Assembly (NCBI GenBank): GCA_033439265.1
Contig: JAVTVX010000013.1
Coordinates: forward strand, 5,606,501 to 5,670,500
Length of the DNA: 64,000 bases
Source of the DNA: Dillenia suffruticosa
Taxonomy: Eukaryota; Streptophyta; Magnoliopsida; Dilleniales; Dilleniaceae
Reading direction: 5' to 3'
Numbering within the stretch: position 1 is the first letter of the stretch; every line of letters starts with the position of its first letter. The position numbers and the translations under genes are program-made. This document shows, one piece after another, positions 36,225-49,760 of the stretch. The notes under the pieces are model-generated. The model saw only the letters and a program-made list of their open reading frames with translations, searched no databases and had not been told where the DNA came from.

Positions 36225-36646
36225 CGGATAGATATATTTTAATGATTAATATATCGGATAATATTTTAAAATTTTTTGAAAGTATCAAATTCAAATATAA
36301 AGTATAGTGTAAATAAAAGAAAAGAAACCCACATAGAACACCACAAAATTTCTAGTATATAATTTTAATTTTTTTTTTTAATTTATATCTGTTGTTGATG
36401 CTGTTGTGACCCAATTTTTTTACTAAGAAAAATAGAATTGAAGATATCAAAAAGAAAAAAAGAAAAAAAGAAAAATAAAGTTAATTAATTGAGAAAAGGA
36501 GCTATAAAGATTATCATTTATTAATTCATTATTTATTAATTTCAAAATTTGAAAAAGATTGATTTTAAAAATTAAAATTTTGAGTAAAACAATTAAATTC
36601 AATTTGCATGTTTTTTATATACTTTATTAAATTTGATATTATATAT

Positions 36647-37129
36647 TGTTGGATTTAATCGCGCATGCGGAAGCGAGAATTAAATAGTTTCGGAATTTTC
36701 GGGATAAATACCTCTATTGGGCGGTCTCCAAAATCCACCGTGTCGCGATGTCCCTCGAACGGATCGCACGGTCGGATGGTGATCACGCAATCGAACCACC
36801 ACCTCAAATCCACGACGCCTCAAGCCTCGAGTCCGGTGAATCGTCTGACGATGGGAGATTTTTCTACGCGAAAATCTCCATCCCTCTCTCTATTCTCTCT
36901 CTAGAGAATATGTGAAACCCTAGCCTCCATGGTTGCCTCCCATGGCTGCTGCCCACCCCACAAGGTAGGAGAAGGAGTTTCCTCCATTGTTTTCTCTCCC
37001 AGAAGGAAGGTGAGACCAATTCACTTAATTGGTGGGGGTTACCAAAATATTGGTTAATGGTAATTAAGGATGGGAGTTACCCCATTCCTTAATTACCTAA
37101 ATGCCCATAATGGGCATCAATAACCAACA
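36647..37129 (-). repeat. 3' LTR of the copia element
   Basis: 483 bp, same length as its partner. On the + strand it starts TGTTGGATTTAATCGCG and ends AATAACCAACA. The near-palindrome GCCCATAATGGGC lies close to its outer end in transcript terms. Confidence 0.95.
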
Positions 37130-37140
37130 TCTCCCACTTG
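37130..37140 (-). other. Polypurine tract
   Basis: The minus strand reads CAAGTGGGAGA immediately before the 3' LTR, the expected plus-strand priming site for reverse transcription. Confidence 0.8.
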
Positions 37141-38849
37141 CACATGAGGGTATTTCTTTTCCGTCAATCACAAGATCGCAACTCATGCGATCTATCATAT
37201 CACCCTACTGGACTTTCATACTGGGTTGGGCGTCGTGCGACCGGCGAGTGCACCTGCAAGCAAAGACTTCTCGATATACCTGTTAGGATGATCGAGTAGT
37301 CACTGTTAGTATAAAAATAACTCGCTATACCCCAGACTCAATGCATTTACATTCATCGAGCCACTTTCCTCATCGAAAGTGATCCCCAATCAATTTGCTC
37401 GACTATGTATTCATTATTATGTTTGAATCTCAACATGGATTAACACAATAGGTCGACCTATGAATACATGACAATGATGTAATGTCTATTGGCCTTCCTT
37501 TTCCCAAACTCGAATCTATCGGTCTCAATTCAGCTGCTTTCCTAGACCTGCCCCTTAGACCTCAATTTATCTTCCGGGCCATAGGTAAACAGACTAAAGT
37601 AGCAACACTGAACCAATACTTCTAGAGACAGCCGAAAGTAATAAGGGCATAAGAGATCCCACCCAATGGATCTCAGGTCTCACACAGTGGGAACGGGGAT
37701 CATGATCAAACTATCGTCTCAAATAATAGCTCCCACTATCCCATGGTCGTCTCATCACACGTGGTATGAAACACGTGCCACAGTGTTATTCCCCCATCTC
37801 TCAAAGGGCATATGTCAGATTTCTCTAACACTGTACAGGTACGGGACTCAGTCTACACATAAGACTTTACCCAGAGATCTCAGATAGAGCAACTCAGAGA
37901 CAATATCACAAATCGCAGGTGATATCTGAGATCTCAAATCTGGCTACTTACAGGCAACATGGATGTGGGTATTTCCATGCCGGTCATATCGCATATGACC
38001 TCGTCCTGAACACATATCAGGGCGACTTATGTTCTAGTAGGGCTACTCTCAAAGTCTCTTACAACTAGAATCCGTCTCATCTCCGCTCACTCAGAGTCGG
38101 AGGTGGTCACTCGTGTGAGAGAGTCAACCACGCCTGCCTGACAAATCTTTTATCACAAGATCATAATATATGACAACAAATGATGCATGAAATAAATATG
38201 TGACTCAATAATGCATACATGTCATATATTAAAATAAGCATCTAAAACAGTATATAAGGAGAAATGTTAAAGTACACTAAACCCAATGATTCCTTATCTC
38301 ACAAAGGAATCTCTCACAACGGGTTTTCTGAAGAGATCAGCTCTCATGCTGAGGTGTACTTAGATGTCACAATACCCTTCTCGGTAATATCTCTCATAGT
38401 GGTCTTCGGTATTAATGTGTTTGGCTACTTAGGGTCTCATTTGATGACAGTGTCGGTCTGATTATCACAATAATCATCACTGACCTCCCACTATGTCACA
38501 ATCCCTAAGTCTTTCAAAAAATTTTTGAAGCCAACTATTCTCATGAACTGCAATTGAGCACACTACAAGCTCAATCTCTATCGTAAATAGAGATATACAG
38601 GTTCTCTTCTTACTACTCTAAGAAGATAAAACCTTTTGCGTTTATTTAGATCACTACTCCCAGTCAGTATCTGAATCTCAACCACAAAACGCAAATCACC
38701 TCATCCGTAACACATGGAGAGCTTTGCAGTTCAAATGAGATATTTCGGAATCCTTTTTCACTGCTCTACAGTGATCCCTTTCAGGATTCTATTAATACCT
38801 ACTCACCAGATCGACTGCTAAATAAACGTCTGGTCATGTATGCCTCATC
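37141..38849 (-). pseudogene. Probable RNase H remnant and 3' non-coding part of the element
   Basis: By position this is the RNase H and trailing part of the copia element. I could not pick out an intact RNase H motif. A duplicated stretch (ATGCCTCATCGCATACAT / ATACCTCATCGCATACAC) lies just to its right, at about 38840-38898. Confidence 0.45.
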
Positions 38850-39800
38850 GCATACATCAAATTGTATATCACACGTGTATACCTCATCGCATACACTAGA
38901 AATGTATTTTGCACTGGAGTAAGGGATTCTACTCATCTCCCTTATTTCTTTATAAATTCTAGGGCATGTGTCAAGATTCAAGTCTTTTTATCTTTAGCGA
39001 TTAGAGTATCTTTTAGGTTGTCATCGCTCTTCTCGAAATGCTTAAGAATCTACCTGATGTAAAACTCTTGTTAAAGAGTCAATACCATTCTTAAGTGATC
39101 CCTATGGATCCAAAATCTGAGAATGAACTAAAACCTCGCAACCATGTTACAATGGTCATTGGATACTCTCTGTTGTTCCCGGCCAACAGTATGTCACCTA
39201 CATATGAGAACATGCTCATAAAGGAGTCATCGGGGCGTATCTGATAGATACAATGATCCTACTCGATCATTACTAAACCATAAGATATCACCTTCTCGTG
39301 AAATCTCAAACGCCGCTGTCTAGATGATGGCTTAAGGTCGTATTTTGATTTCTAAAATCAATAGACCTTATCCACCTGATCTACTAGAACGAACCCAAAG
39401 GGATGCTCCATGTAGATCGCCTCATCTAGACTTCCACTACGAAAGCGGTCTTTACATCCTTGTGATGTGACTCCTGATCCATGTTCATGACAATCGCTGA
39501 AAGATAAACGGATCGAGGTAAATTGGACTATGACTCATCGATAGTCTACCCCTCAATCTAAGTGTAACCCTCGGTTACTAGATGGGTTATTTACCTCTTC
39601 ATCAATCCGTTGACCTTTATCTTGATTTTGAGAATCTACTTGTTCCCAACAGTCCTTCCACCCTTAGGCAAATCAACTAGGTCCCAGACCCCGTTGATTC
39701 TCATCAATTCCTTCTCTTCATTTATGGCCTTCATTAAACGGCATTTTGCATCCTCTCGAGAGCCTCTCGGACCGTTTTAGATTTCTCATCATCCTCTAGA
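38850..39800 (-). pseudogene. Copia reverse transcriptase remnant
   Basis: The minus strand shows DVKTAFVVEV followed by a stop (about 39430-39460), SYVGDILLAGNN (about 39180-39215) in place of the YVDD active site, and MSRIPYSSA (about 38925-38950) from the end of the domain. The first catalytic Asp of the YxDD pair is Gly (codon at 39196-39198). It is a degraded copy. Confidence 0.75.
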
Positions 39801-39849
39801 GTCGCAACGAGGGTCTTACCCTCAATCGAGAAAACAACGTTTAAATACG

Positions 39850-40950
39850 CATTCTCGACACTCTTAGGAGGAGAGAAAAATCTTTACCTCTTGATGGATC
39901 GCTCCGACTGAGATCAAGATCCGTAGTGGATTCTTGTATCCTGCCGCTGGGCTCCCCTAGCCACTAGGCTCATCCATCGCATAAAGGGTAGGGTCCAAAT
40001 TGATTTCACCTCTCTTAGGGAAATCATTCTCAAGAAATATAGTATTACGAGACTCAATCTCGATTATAATGCCATTCGTGTTCGCCTAGGAACACATATT
40101 TTCTCGCGGGTCTAACTCACCGTGTGAATGCGAGAAATCATGGCACAACCCCATAACCTCAAGTGGCTAAGGTCAGGCTGCCTCCCTGTCCAAAGCTCAA
40201 ATGGGGAACTGACTAATAGTCAGTAGACTCATAATACTCTTATCGAAACAGAGCCCCATGTGTAGTTTAGACGAATACTTGCGTTCTCGCTCGATTCTGA
40301 GAGTCTCTACTCTCAAATCTAACTGATTCTCAATCTCGCTTATGAACCTCCTGAAGCAGTCTAATGCCCCAGACTTATGCAAGATCAGATAGATGAACAG
40401 AAACGCATGTAAGCGTTTATAATTATCTACACAACTCTATTTTTGGCTCTCATGCTCATAAGACCACAAAAATAAAGAAAGGCATAAAAGTTAACCGTAA
40501 TGGAGTCCCAGCTCTCATTGCATCGCCTAATGGTTTTCTCGTCATTTTGCCGACTAGGCAAAACTCACATACGGGTAACTCGAATTTGGTCAGCGGGTCC
40601 AATAAACCTCTCACTACTAACCGATTCATCATCTCTTACCCCATGTGTCTAAGTCTACTATGTCATTCATTTACATCATCATCTACGCAATCAGATGTAA
40701 AGTCAATAGTAGAACTACTAAAAAACCATTAGAAAGAGTAATACCCAATGCATACATTTCATCATGGATTAAAACCAGAATTATTTAGAAAATTATCGTA
40801 TTAAAAACAAGGGAATGATTTCACACATATCGTAGTCAATTTTAGACAATGTACTAATTTGTAGATCCGTCAAATACCTACAATATTGAGGACGTCATAG
40901 CAAGTGTCGTTCCCTCTGACAACGACGAATGCTCTGTCCTTAACGTAAAT
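39850..40950 (-). pseudogene. Copia integrase remnant
   Basis: On the minus strand, at about 40535-40660, NRLVVRGLLDPLTKFELPV is followed by CEFCLVGKMTRKPLGD, the zinc-binding region of copia integrase. An in-frame TAA five codons before NRLV and an Arg where the HxxH region normally has Gly show it is inactive. Outer limits are estimated from the element layout. Confidence 0.7.
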
Positions 40951-41099
40951 CCTCCAAACTTAAGGATTCACTTGACGGATTACGCACTCCTATCTCGAGT
41001 TACGTGGTCGGTTGCTCCTGATTTCAAGGGAGAGAAATCAACGAGTATTATAGTAGATGAGAAAATCTCACACCACGTAAAGAAGAAGAATATTTATTT

Positions 41100-42140
41100 C
41101 TGCTCGTCACACTCACGAGCGAAATGACCAAATCTACCTCAAACGTAGCAATTTACTTTGGTGTAATCAAATTCCTTCTTCTTGCGTTCTTGTACCTCGT
41201 TGTCGGTTTTCTCGGATGATTTTTTTTTTTTTTTTTTATTACCTAGATCTCGAGTCTCGTTCGCCTGCTTATGCTATTGGCTTAGCGCCGGGGAAGTCCT
41301 TACTCGACTCCTCTGAATAAGCATGACTCGAGTGTGGCCTACTCGCCTCTAGGTGCTCCTCATCGAGCTCACAATATGTACTCACGTCAACGAAAGCACG
41401 AATACTTTCGTCAAATGTGAGATAGGATTTCACGGTTTCCCATGAATCAGGTAAAAACTGGATCACATCCAGAACCTAAATTCCATCCGAAATTTACTCG
41501 TCCGTATATATTAACTCGGTGATCATACTCACCATTTGCTTCATTGTATGATTAACCCTTTTCTTCTGCATCCTCACATAGGAGCCGAATAGAGCAACAC
41601 TATGCTCTTATGGGACAAGTCGAACCGACATGTCCATAGAATATGACTCGAAAAAAACGAGATTAAGTTATCGTGTATGCCACTGTAAGCATTGCCCTAA
41701 CTTGGCAAATCTTTTATATCATATACGATAAATTTCTTTATCTCGTATATTCTGAGTCGCGGTACCCACCCTGGGGCCCATCATCTCTTGCCTCAGATTC
41801 CCGTTAGATTTTTGTCTCTCGAGAATAAACCGAATCTACTGATAAAATCGCGCAGATCATATCATTCAGTTTACTCTCCTTGTAAAAATTTACAAAAAAT
41901 TTAATACGACAGTTCTCAACGCATTAAGAGAGACATATGTGACTTGGAGATGCTTATTATCACATTTTTGTACGCCCTACGAATCATGAAGACCAAAATG
42001 ACTTGAGTACGACCCCAAAGCGAGCGTATGAGTCAACGGACACTATACACCACAACTTGGAATCGCATCTTACCATTTGGACTGTGATTCGGCACACAAA
42101 AATCCACAAAAAATCACATTTATGGACATAGGACCCCCCA
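41100..42140 (-). pseudogene. Copia gag remnant with broken zinc knuckle
   Basis: At 41269-41466 the minus strand encodes QFLPDSWETVKSYLTFDES and LDEEHLEASRP, the usual copia gag (UBN2-type) signature. About 120 bp further on is a CCHC zinc knuckle whose second Cys position is a TGA stop (41139-41141), leaving C-Y-V-stop-GRFGHFAREC. The frame is closed in several other places. Boundaries are approximate. Confidence 0.75.
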
Positions 42141-42149
42141 AAAAATTGA

Positions 42150-42640
42150 AAAAATTCAATTTTGAGCGACTTCACGCGCCACCCGGGGCCCACACGCGCC
42201 GCCGCTCGCCGGCGGTGCACTCCACGCGCCGCCGCGCGCCTCCACACGCCGGCGGTGGGTCTCCATGCGCTGCCACGCGCCTCCACGCGCTGGTAGCAGT
42301 TTGGCTCACGCGCCAGACGCGCGGCGCGGCTCAGACGCGCTACCACGCGCCAGGGCCGGCTCGGCTCACGCGCGCCCAGTCGCGGCGCGCGGCTCACGCG
42401 CCTTCACGCGCTGAGCCGTGTTGAGCCGGGTTTTGACCGGGGTGGTCAACGGGTTCGGTCCGACCCGGTCGGGTCGGTTTGCGGGTCGGTCCGGGTCAGG
42501 GTCCGACCCGATCCGCTGACCCTGCCCGTTCACGCGCCTGTGTGGCGCGTGACCTCCACGCGCCTAGCAGACGCGCCTCCTGGCGCGTGCGTATCACGCG
42601 CCCGCGGGTCTGGGCCGGTTCTTCTTCGCCCGACGGGTCC
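42150..42640 (-). repeat. GC-rich degenerate CACGCGCC repeat in the element leader
   Basis: About 490 bp packed with ACGCGCC/ACGCGCT motifs at roughly 10-20 bp spacing (for example 42172-42420), far richer in GC than anything else in the window. It lies between the primer-binding site and the gag remnants. Long open frames occur on both strands here only because the composition is poor in stops; the encoded Arg/Ala/Pro-rich peptides resemble no protein I know. Confidence 0.85.
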
Positions 42641-43148
42641 TGCAACGGGTTTTTCGACCCGTTTTCTGGAAAGCTCGATTCCGGCTGTTGTTTCTTGCAT
42701 TTTTCGACTGGAAAAAATTTGAGGGCATCCTCCAAACATCATACACTCGATTTTAGGAGGATTTAAGCCCAAAAATGGTGGGATTCAACCACCCCAGTCG
42801 TGGCCCTCCGCGGCCATTCGGAAATCCCAGTTTCCGGCACCCAAATCACACAATAAAATATATAAAACCGTAAATCTAGATGCAAGGAACTCATTTATAT
42901 TATTTTCATGCATCGATCCGCCCTCTAAAGCCACAGATCTAAGGGTTTTATGTCCGTAGGGTCGCAAACTTCGACCGGACTTATCATGGCCCAAACTTGC
43001 TCCGAAAATTAAATAAAAAATATATTTGTAATCCCTGGGCCATGGGTATTCTTGTAGTGTTCTCGGATTCACGAAACTCATCCGTGATCCGGACCCCAAA
43101 ATTTTAAAATCCCAAAAATAATTCCGAAAATTATTAAATTAAATCCAA

Positions 43149-43165
43149 CGACTGCTCTGATACCA
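43149..43165 (-). other. Primer-binding site, initiator tRNA-Met type
   Basis: The minus strand reads TGGTATCAGAGCAGTCG one base inside the 5' LTR. This is the usual plant copia primer-binding site complementary to the 3' end of initiator tRNA-Met. Confidence 0.92.
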
Positions 43166-43166
43166 A

Positions 43167-43644
43167 TGTTGGATTTAATCGCGCATGCGGAAGCGAGAAT
43201 TAAATAGTTTCGGAATTTTCGAGATAAATACCTCTATTGGGCGGTCTCCAAAATCCACCGTGTCGCGATGTCCCTCGAACGGATCGCACGGTCGGATGGT
43301 GATCACGCAATCGAACCACCACTTCAAATCCACGACGCCTCAAGCCTCGAGTCCGGTGAATCGTCTGACGATGAGAGATTTTCCTACGCGAAAATCTCCA
43401 TCCCTCTCTCTATTCTCTCTCTAGAGAATATGTGAAACCCTAGCCTCCATGGTTGCCTCCCATGGCTGCTGCCCACCCCACAAGGTAGGAGAAGGAGTTT
43501 CCTCCATTGTTTTCTCTCCCAGAAGGAAGGTGAGACCAATTCACTTAATTGGTGGGGGTTACCAAAATATCGGTTAATGGTAATTAAGGATGGAAGTTAC
43601 CCCATTCCTTAATTACCTAAATTCCCATAATGGGCATCAATAAC

Positions 43645-43649
<5 letters not shown>
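43167..43649 (-). repeat. 5' LTR of the copia element
   Basis: 483 bp, differing from the 3' LTR by six transitions and one transversion and by no indel. It contains a CT-rich block (about 43392-43421) and is followed inward (minus strand) by the primer-binding site. Confidence 0.95.
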
Positions 43650-43682
<33 letters not shown>

Positions 43683-44160
43683 AAACATTTCTTTTCCCGA
43701 CTTGACTGTTCGTAAAATCCAATTTTTAAAATACTAGTGCCCAGTATTTTTTTCAACAAAATATATTTAAATTTTAATAGTAATTGTGATTTATTTATTA
43801 GTTGTAAGAATAACAATTACCCTTATAATTTTAAACTCATAAAACTTATATAAGATAAATAAAATAAAATAAAAATGACCATAGGGAGGAGTGTAAGAAC
43901 TAAAGAGACCCAAAATTAAAAACACACGAGGTCCATGGACTCCTTATGAAAAATTGAAAGAGCTGACGCACATTAATCGGGGGAATAGGGAATCTCCGAG
44001 AAGGAAAGTTCTAAACAAACACATAGATCACGAAGCTCTCTTATAGTTCTCTGTTGATTACATATGCCCCAAAAATGTGACATCTTCAAACACCAGAAGC
44101 TAATTGGAACAATATCACATGAAGCACATGTAAAATCCATACTTGATAATCGTTATCTGA
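43650..44160. repeat. TA microsatellite and first copy of a 125-bp module
   Basis: The TA tract at 43650-43678 is the insertion target of the copia element. Then 43890-44016 carries the module that recurs at 45400-45526: GAGTGTAAGAAC, then ACACGAGGTCCATGGACTCC, then TTAATCGGGG and AATCTCCG. A second shared stretch (TATATTTAAATTTTAATA... at 43760-43815) recurs at about 44676-44735. Confidence 0.7.
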
Positions 44161-44164
44161 AAAC

Positions 44165-44305
44165 TCGATTAATTCAATTCGAATACATGACGAACCCAAT
44201 TTAGGAGTTAACTCTTTTGATATCTATTTTTTAATTTTTAAAACTTAAATTTGAAATTTTAATTAAAAAACTATAATATCCTATCACTAAAACTAACTAC
44301 TTAAG
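44165..44305 (-). mobile_element. SINE-like element, family S1, minus orientation
   Basis: On the minus strand the tail reads 'tgtattcgaattgaattaat', with an A-rich body containing 'aattaaaatttcaaatttaa'. It matches the copies at 8.2 and 59.7 kb. It is degenerate, with no target-site duplication identified. Confidence 0.5.
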
Positions 44306-47793
<3,488 letters not shown>

Positions 47794-49544
47794 TCCGCTA
47801 TTGAAGTCTTTCACCTTTTACATGTTTCTAACGATGTCAGGCCCAAAAAGATACATGACAAAATTGGCATAATGCAGAACTGGCACAATCTCACTTCTGA
47901 GATATTGTCAGTTTTGTCAAGCATCTTTTTTAGCCAATAGTCCTGCTCTTTAGTTTTTAGTTCTAAGTTTAAGGGATTCCACTTTCTTGTACTACATTTT
48001 CCAGTAGCCTAGATGATGGGAGATGGATGACAGTTTTATAGTATAAGTTTAGTTGTTAAATGTTGTGAAAATGCGGAACTTTGACAATAAAAGCAGAGTC
48101 AGGAGTTAAGAGATTGCTTTTCTTTATAACTTGAAATGTTATGTTGACAGCTTTTGGCATGGCCAATAAATCTTGGGTGCATGTGCCTCTAGAATATGTT
48201 TATCATGTTTTCTGCATCGAATTGCATAAGATAAGGTGCTTGTGGTAATTCAACTGCGGAATATGAGGTCTGTTAATTCATTTGCACATTTAGTTTTTTC
48301 TTCCAACAAATATGCATTTCTACGTAGACCCCACTTCTCTGCCTTCTTAGGTGGCTCCCAAGAAGTACAAAGATCAGCTTGCACTAGCTTCTAATGAAGC
48401 ATGATGAATTCAAAAATTTTCAGTCTAGCCTCCTGTTGGGACCTCAGACAAGCTCTTAAATCATACCAATTTGGAAAACTCTTAGTCATTCTCATTGGGA
48501 GTATGTACCGGATGAACTCATTAGACACATACAACAACTCACAAAGCACAAAGTGCACACAAGACAAACATACAGGAAACTATGTGGGCTCACTTCTAAG
48601 AGAGGTGGATGAGGTAAAATTTAAATTCATTGTTGGGTTTAATTTCCATACTCCGTATTGCTATCCTTGCTACCAAAGGAAAATCTAGGGAATGTGAGCT
48701 GTAGAATTAAACGGTGGAAAAGCTAAAAATAGGAAAATAGTTCGGAAATAGGAATGTGTATATTATTACTTATTTCTTTAATGCTCTTTAAATGAATGGA
48801 AACATTCTTTTTAGTTTTAGCAAGAGCTTTTCTGCTTATGTATTCTAACCTTTTGCGGCCGTTTTGCAAGCTGTGTTGGTTCTTTCGTCTCTAGACAAGG
48901 CCAAACATTTATAAGGAGAGTTTGATTAACGAAAGAATACAGAACCATCGAATATCCTCTTGCCAAATTTATTAACCACCAAAACCCGGGACCGGGGAGC
49001 TCAAACAAGAAAAAAGGATCTCCTAATTTACGCTAATTTGGTTCGGAACTTTTGAGCATGTGTAGCTTAAGAGTACAATTCTTTCTTCTTTTTGAGTAAA
49101 TTCTCTTCTCCTAATTCAACAAAATAGAAATGTCCTCCCATTGTGTGGAACTGGTCTACCATATAAAAAATAGTCCTTTCTAATTAAATTATGGCTAGTC
49201 GGCAAGTCTCAACATGTCTGCTCGATTAACCGAACAAAGAACAAATGGCTTCTGATGGAATATATTATACAAATTAACAAAAGCATAAAGATTGGCCATT
49301 GTCCATCCAAGATTGTAGTGTACAATTAGAAATTTGCTGCTGACACGGAATAAACAAGTTTTCCCTACGTCTGCACAGCCTTCCCTGACAAAGAATACGA
49401 GGACTCCTATCTACAATAGTCTTGATGCCTAGAATTGTGATGCCTGATGGAACTTGCAAGTCATAATAGGTTGTCAAGGTGAAGGATAACAACTGAAAGT
49501 AAAGTCTTTATGTTACGGCACTTACCCTAGCTAGAGATAATTTA
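47794..49544. other. Threonine synthase 3' UTR and spacer
   Basis: The 3' UTR follows the TAA; an AATAAA at about 48085-48090 is a plausible poly(A) signal. The remainder has only short chance frames. Confidence 0.5.
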
Positions 49545-49716
49545 TTTATTTTTTGAGATATTATACCAATCGGTATCCAGAATCGTATTTCGACTAATTC
49601 AATCCAAGACTTACAGTGACTCATTTAGGAGGCTACCCTCCAAATGTAATCAGTCAAACTCAAGATCTTGATTAAAGGAACTAATGCTACATTCTATTAG
49701 ATTAACTGACCGTTGG
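49545..49716 (-). mobile_element. SINE, family S1, 13-bp target-site duplication
   Basis: On the minus strand: head GTCAGTTAATCTAATAGAAT, B-box-like TTGAGTTTGACTGATTAC, mid block GTAGCCTCCTAAATGAGTCA, tail TTGGATTGAATTAGTCGAAA and TTCTGGATACCGATTGG, then an A-rich end. TAGAGATAATTTA (49532-49544) and TAGAGATAACTTA (49717-49729) flank it. This is the cleanest minus-strand copy. Confidence 0.82.
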
Positions 49717-49760
49717 TAGAGATAACTTATAGGCATTATCATTTGAGTTCTCAACTAATA

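Larger units (their letters stand above)
36647..43649 (-). mobile_element. Ty1-copia LTR retrotransposon, 7003 bp, structurally complete but coding-defective
   Basis: Two 483-bp LTRs with TGTTGG...CCAACA ends bracket the element, and a TATAT target-site duplication flanks it (36642-36646 and 43650-43654). A primer-binding site complementary to initiator tRNA-Met and a polypurine tract put the 5' end at the right, so it is transcribed on the minus strand. Gag remnants (near 41.3 kb), integrase zinc motif (40.55 kb) and reverse transcriptase motif (39.19 kb) occur in the order gag-INT-RT, which defines copia. The LTRs differ at 7 of 483 positions (about 1.4%), so insertion looks recent. The internal region has many in-frame stops and damaged catalytic motifs, so it must rely on proteins made elsewhere. 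Confidence 0.93.

Noticed and set aside
42077-42772. Several Arg/Ala/Pro-rich open frames on both strands
   Set aside because: They come from stop-poor GC-rich repeats in the retrotransposon leader; no domain is seen and frames exist on both strands equally.
36647-43649. Endogenous viral sequence
   Set aside because: LTRs, tRNA-Met primer site and gag-INT-RT order with no envelope or caulimovirus motif identify a copia retrotransposon.
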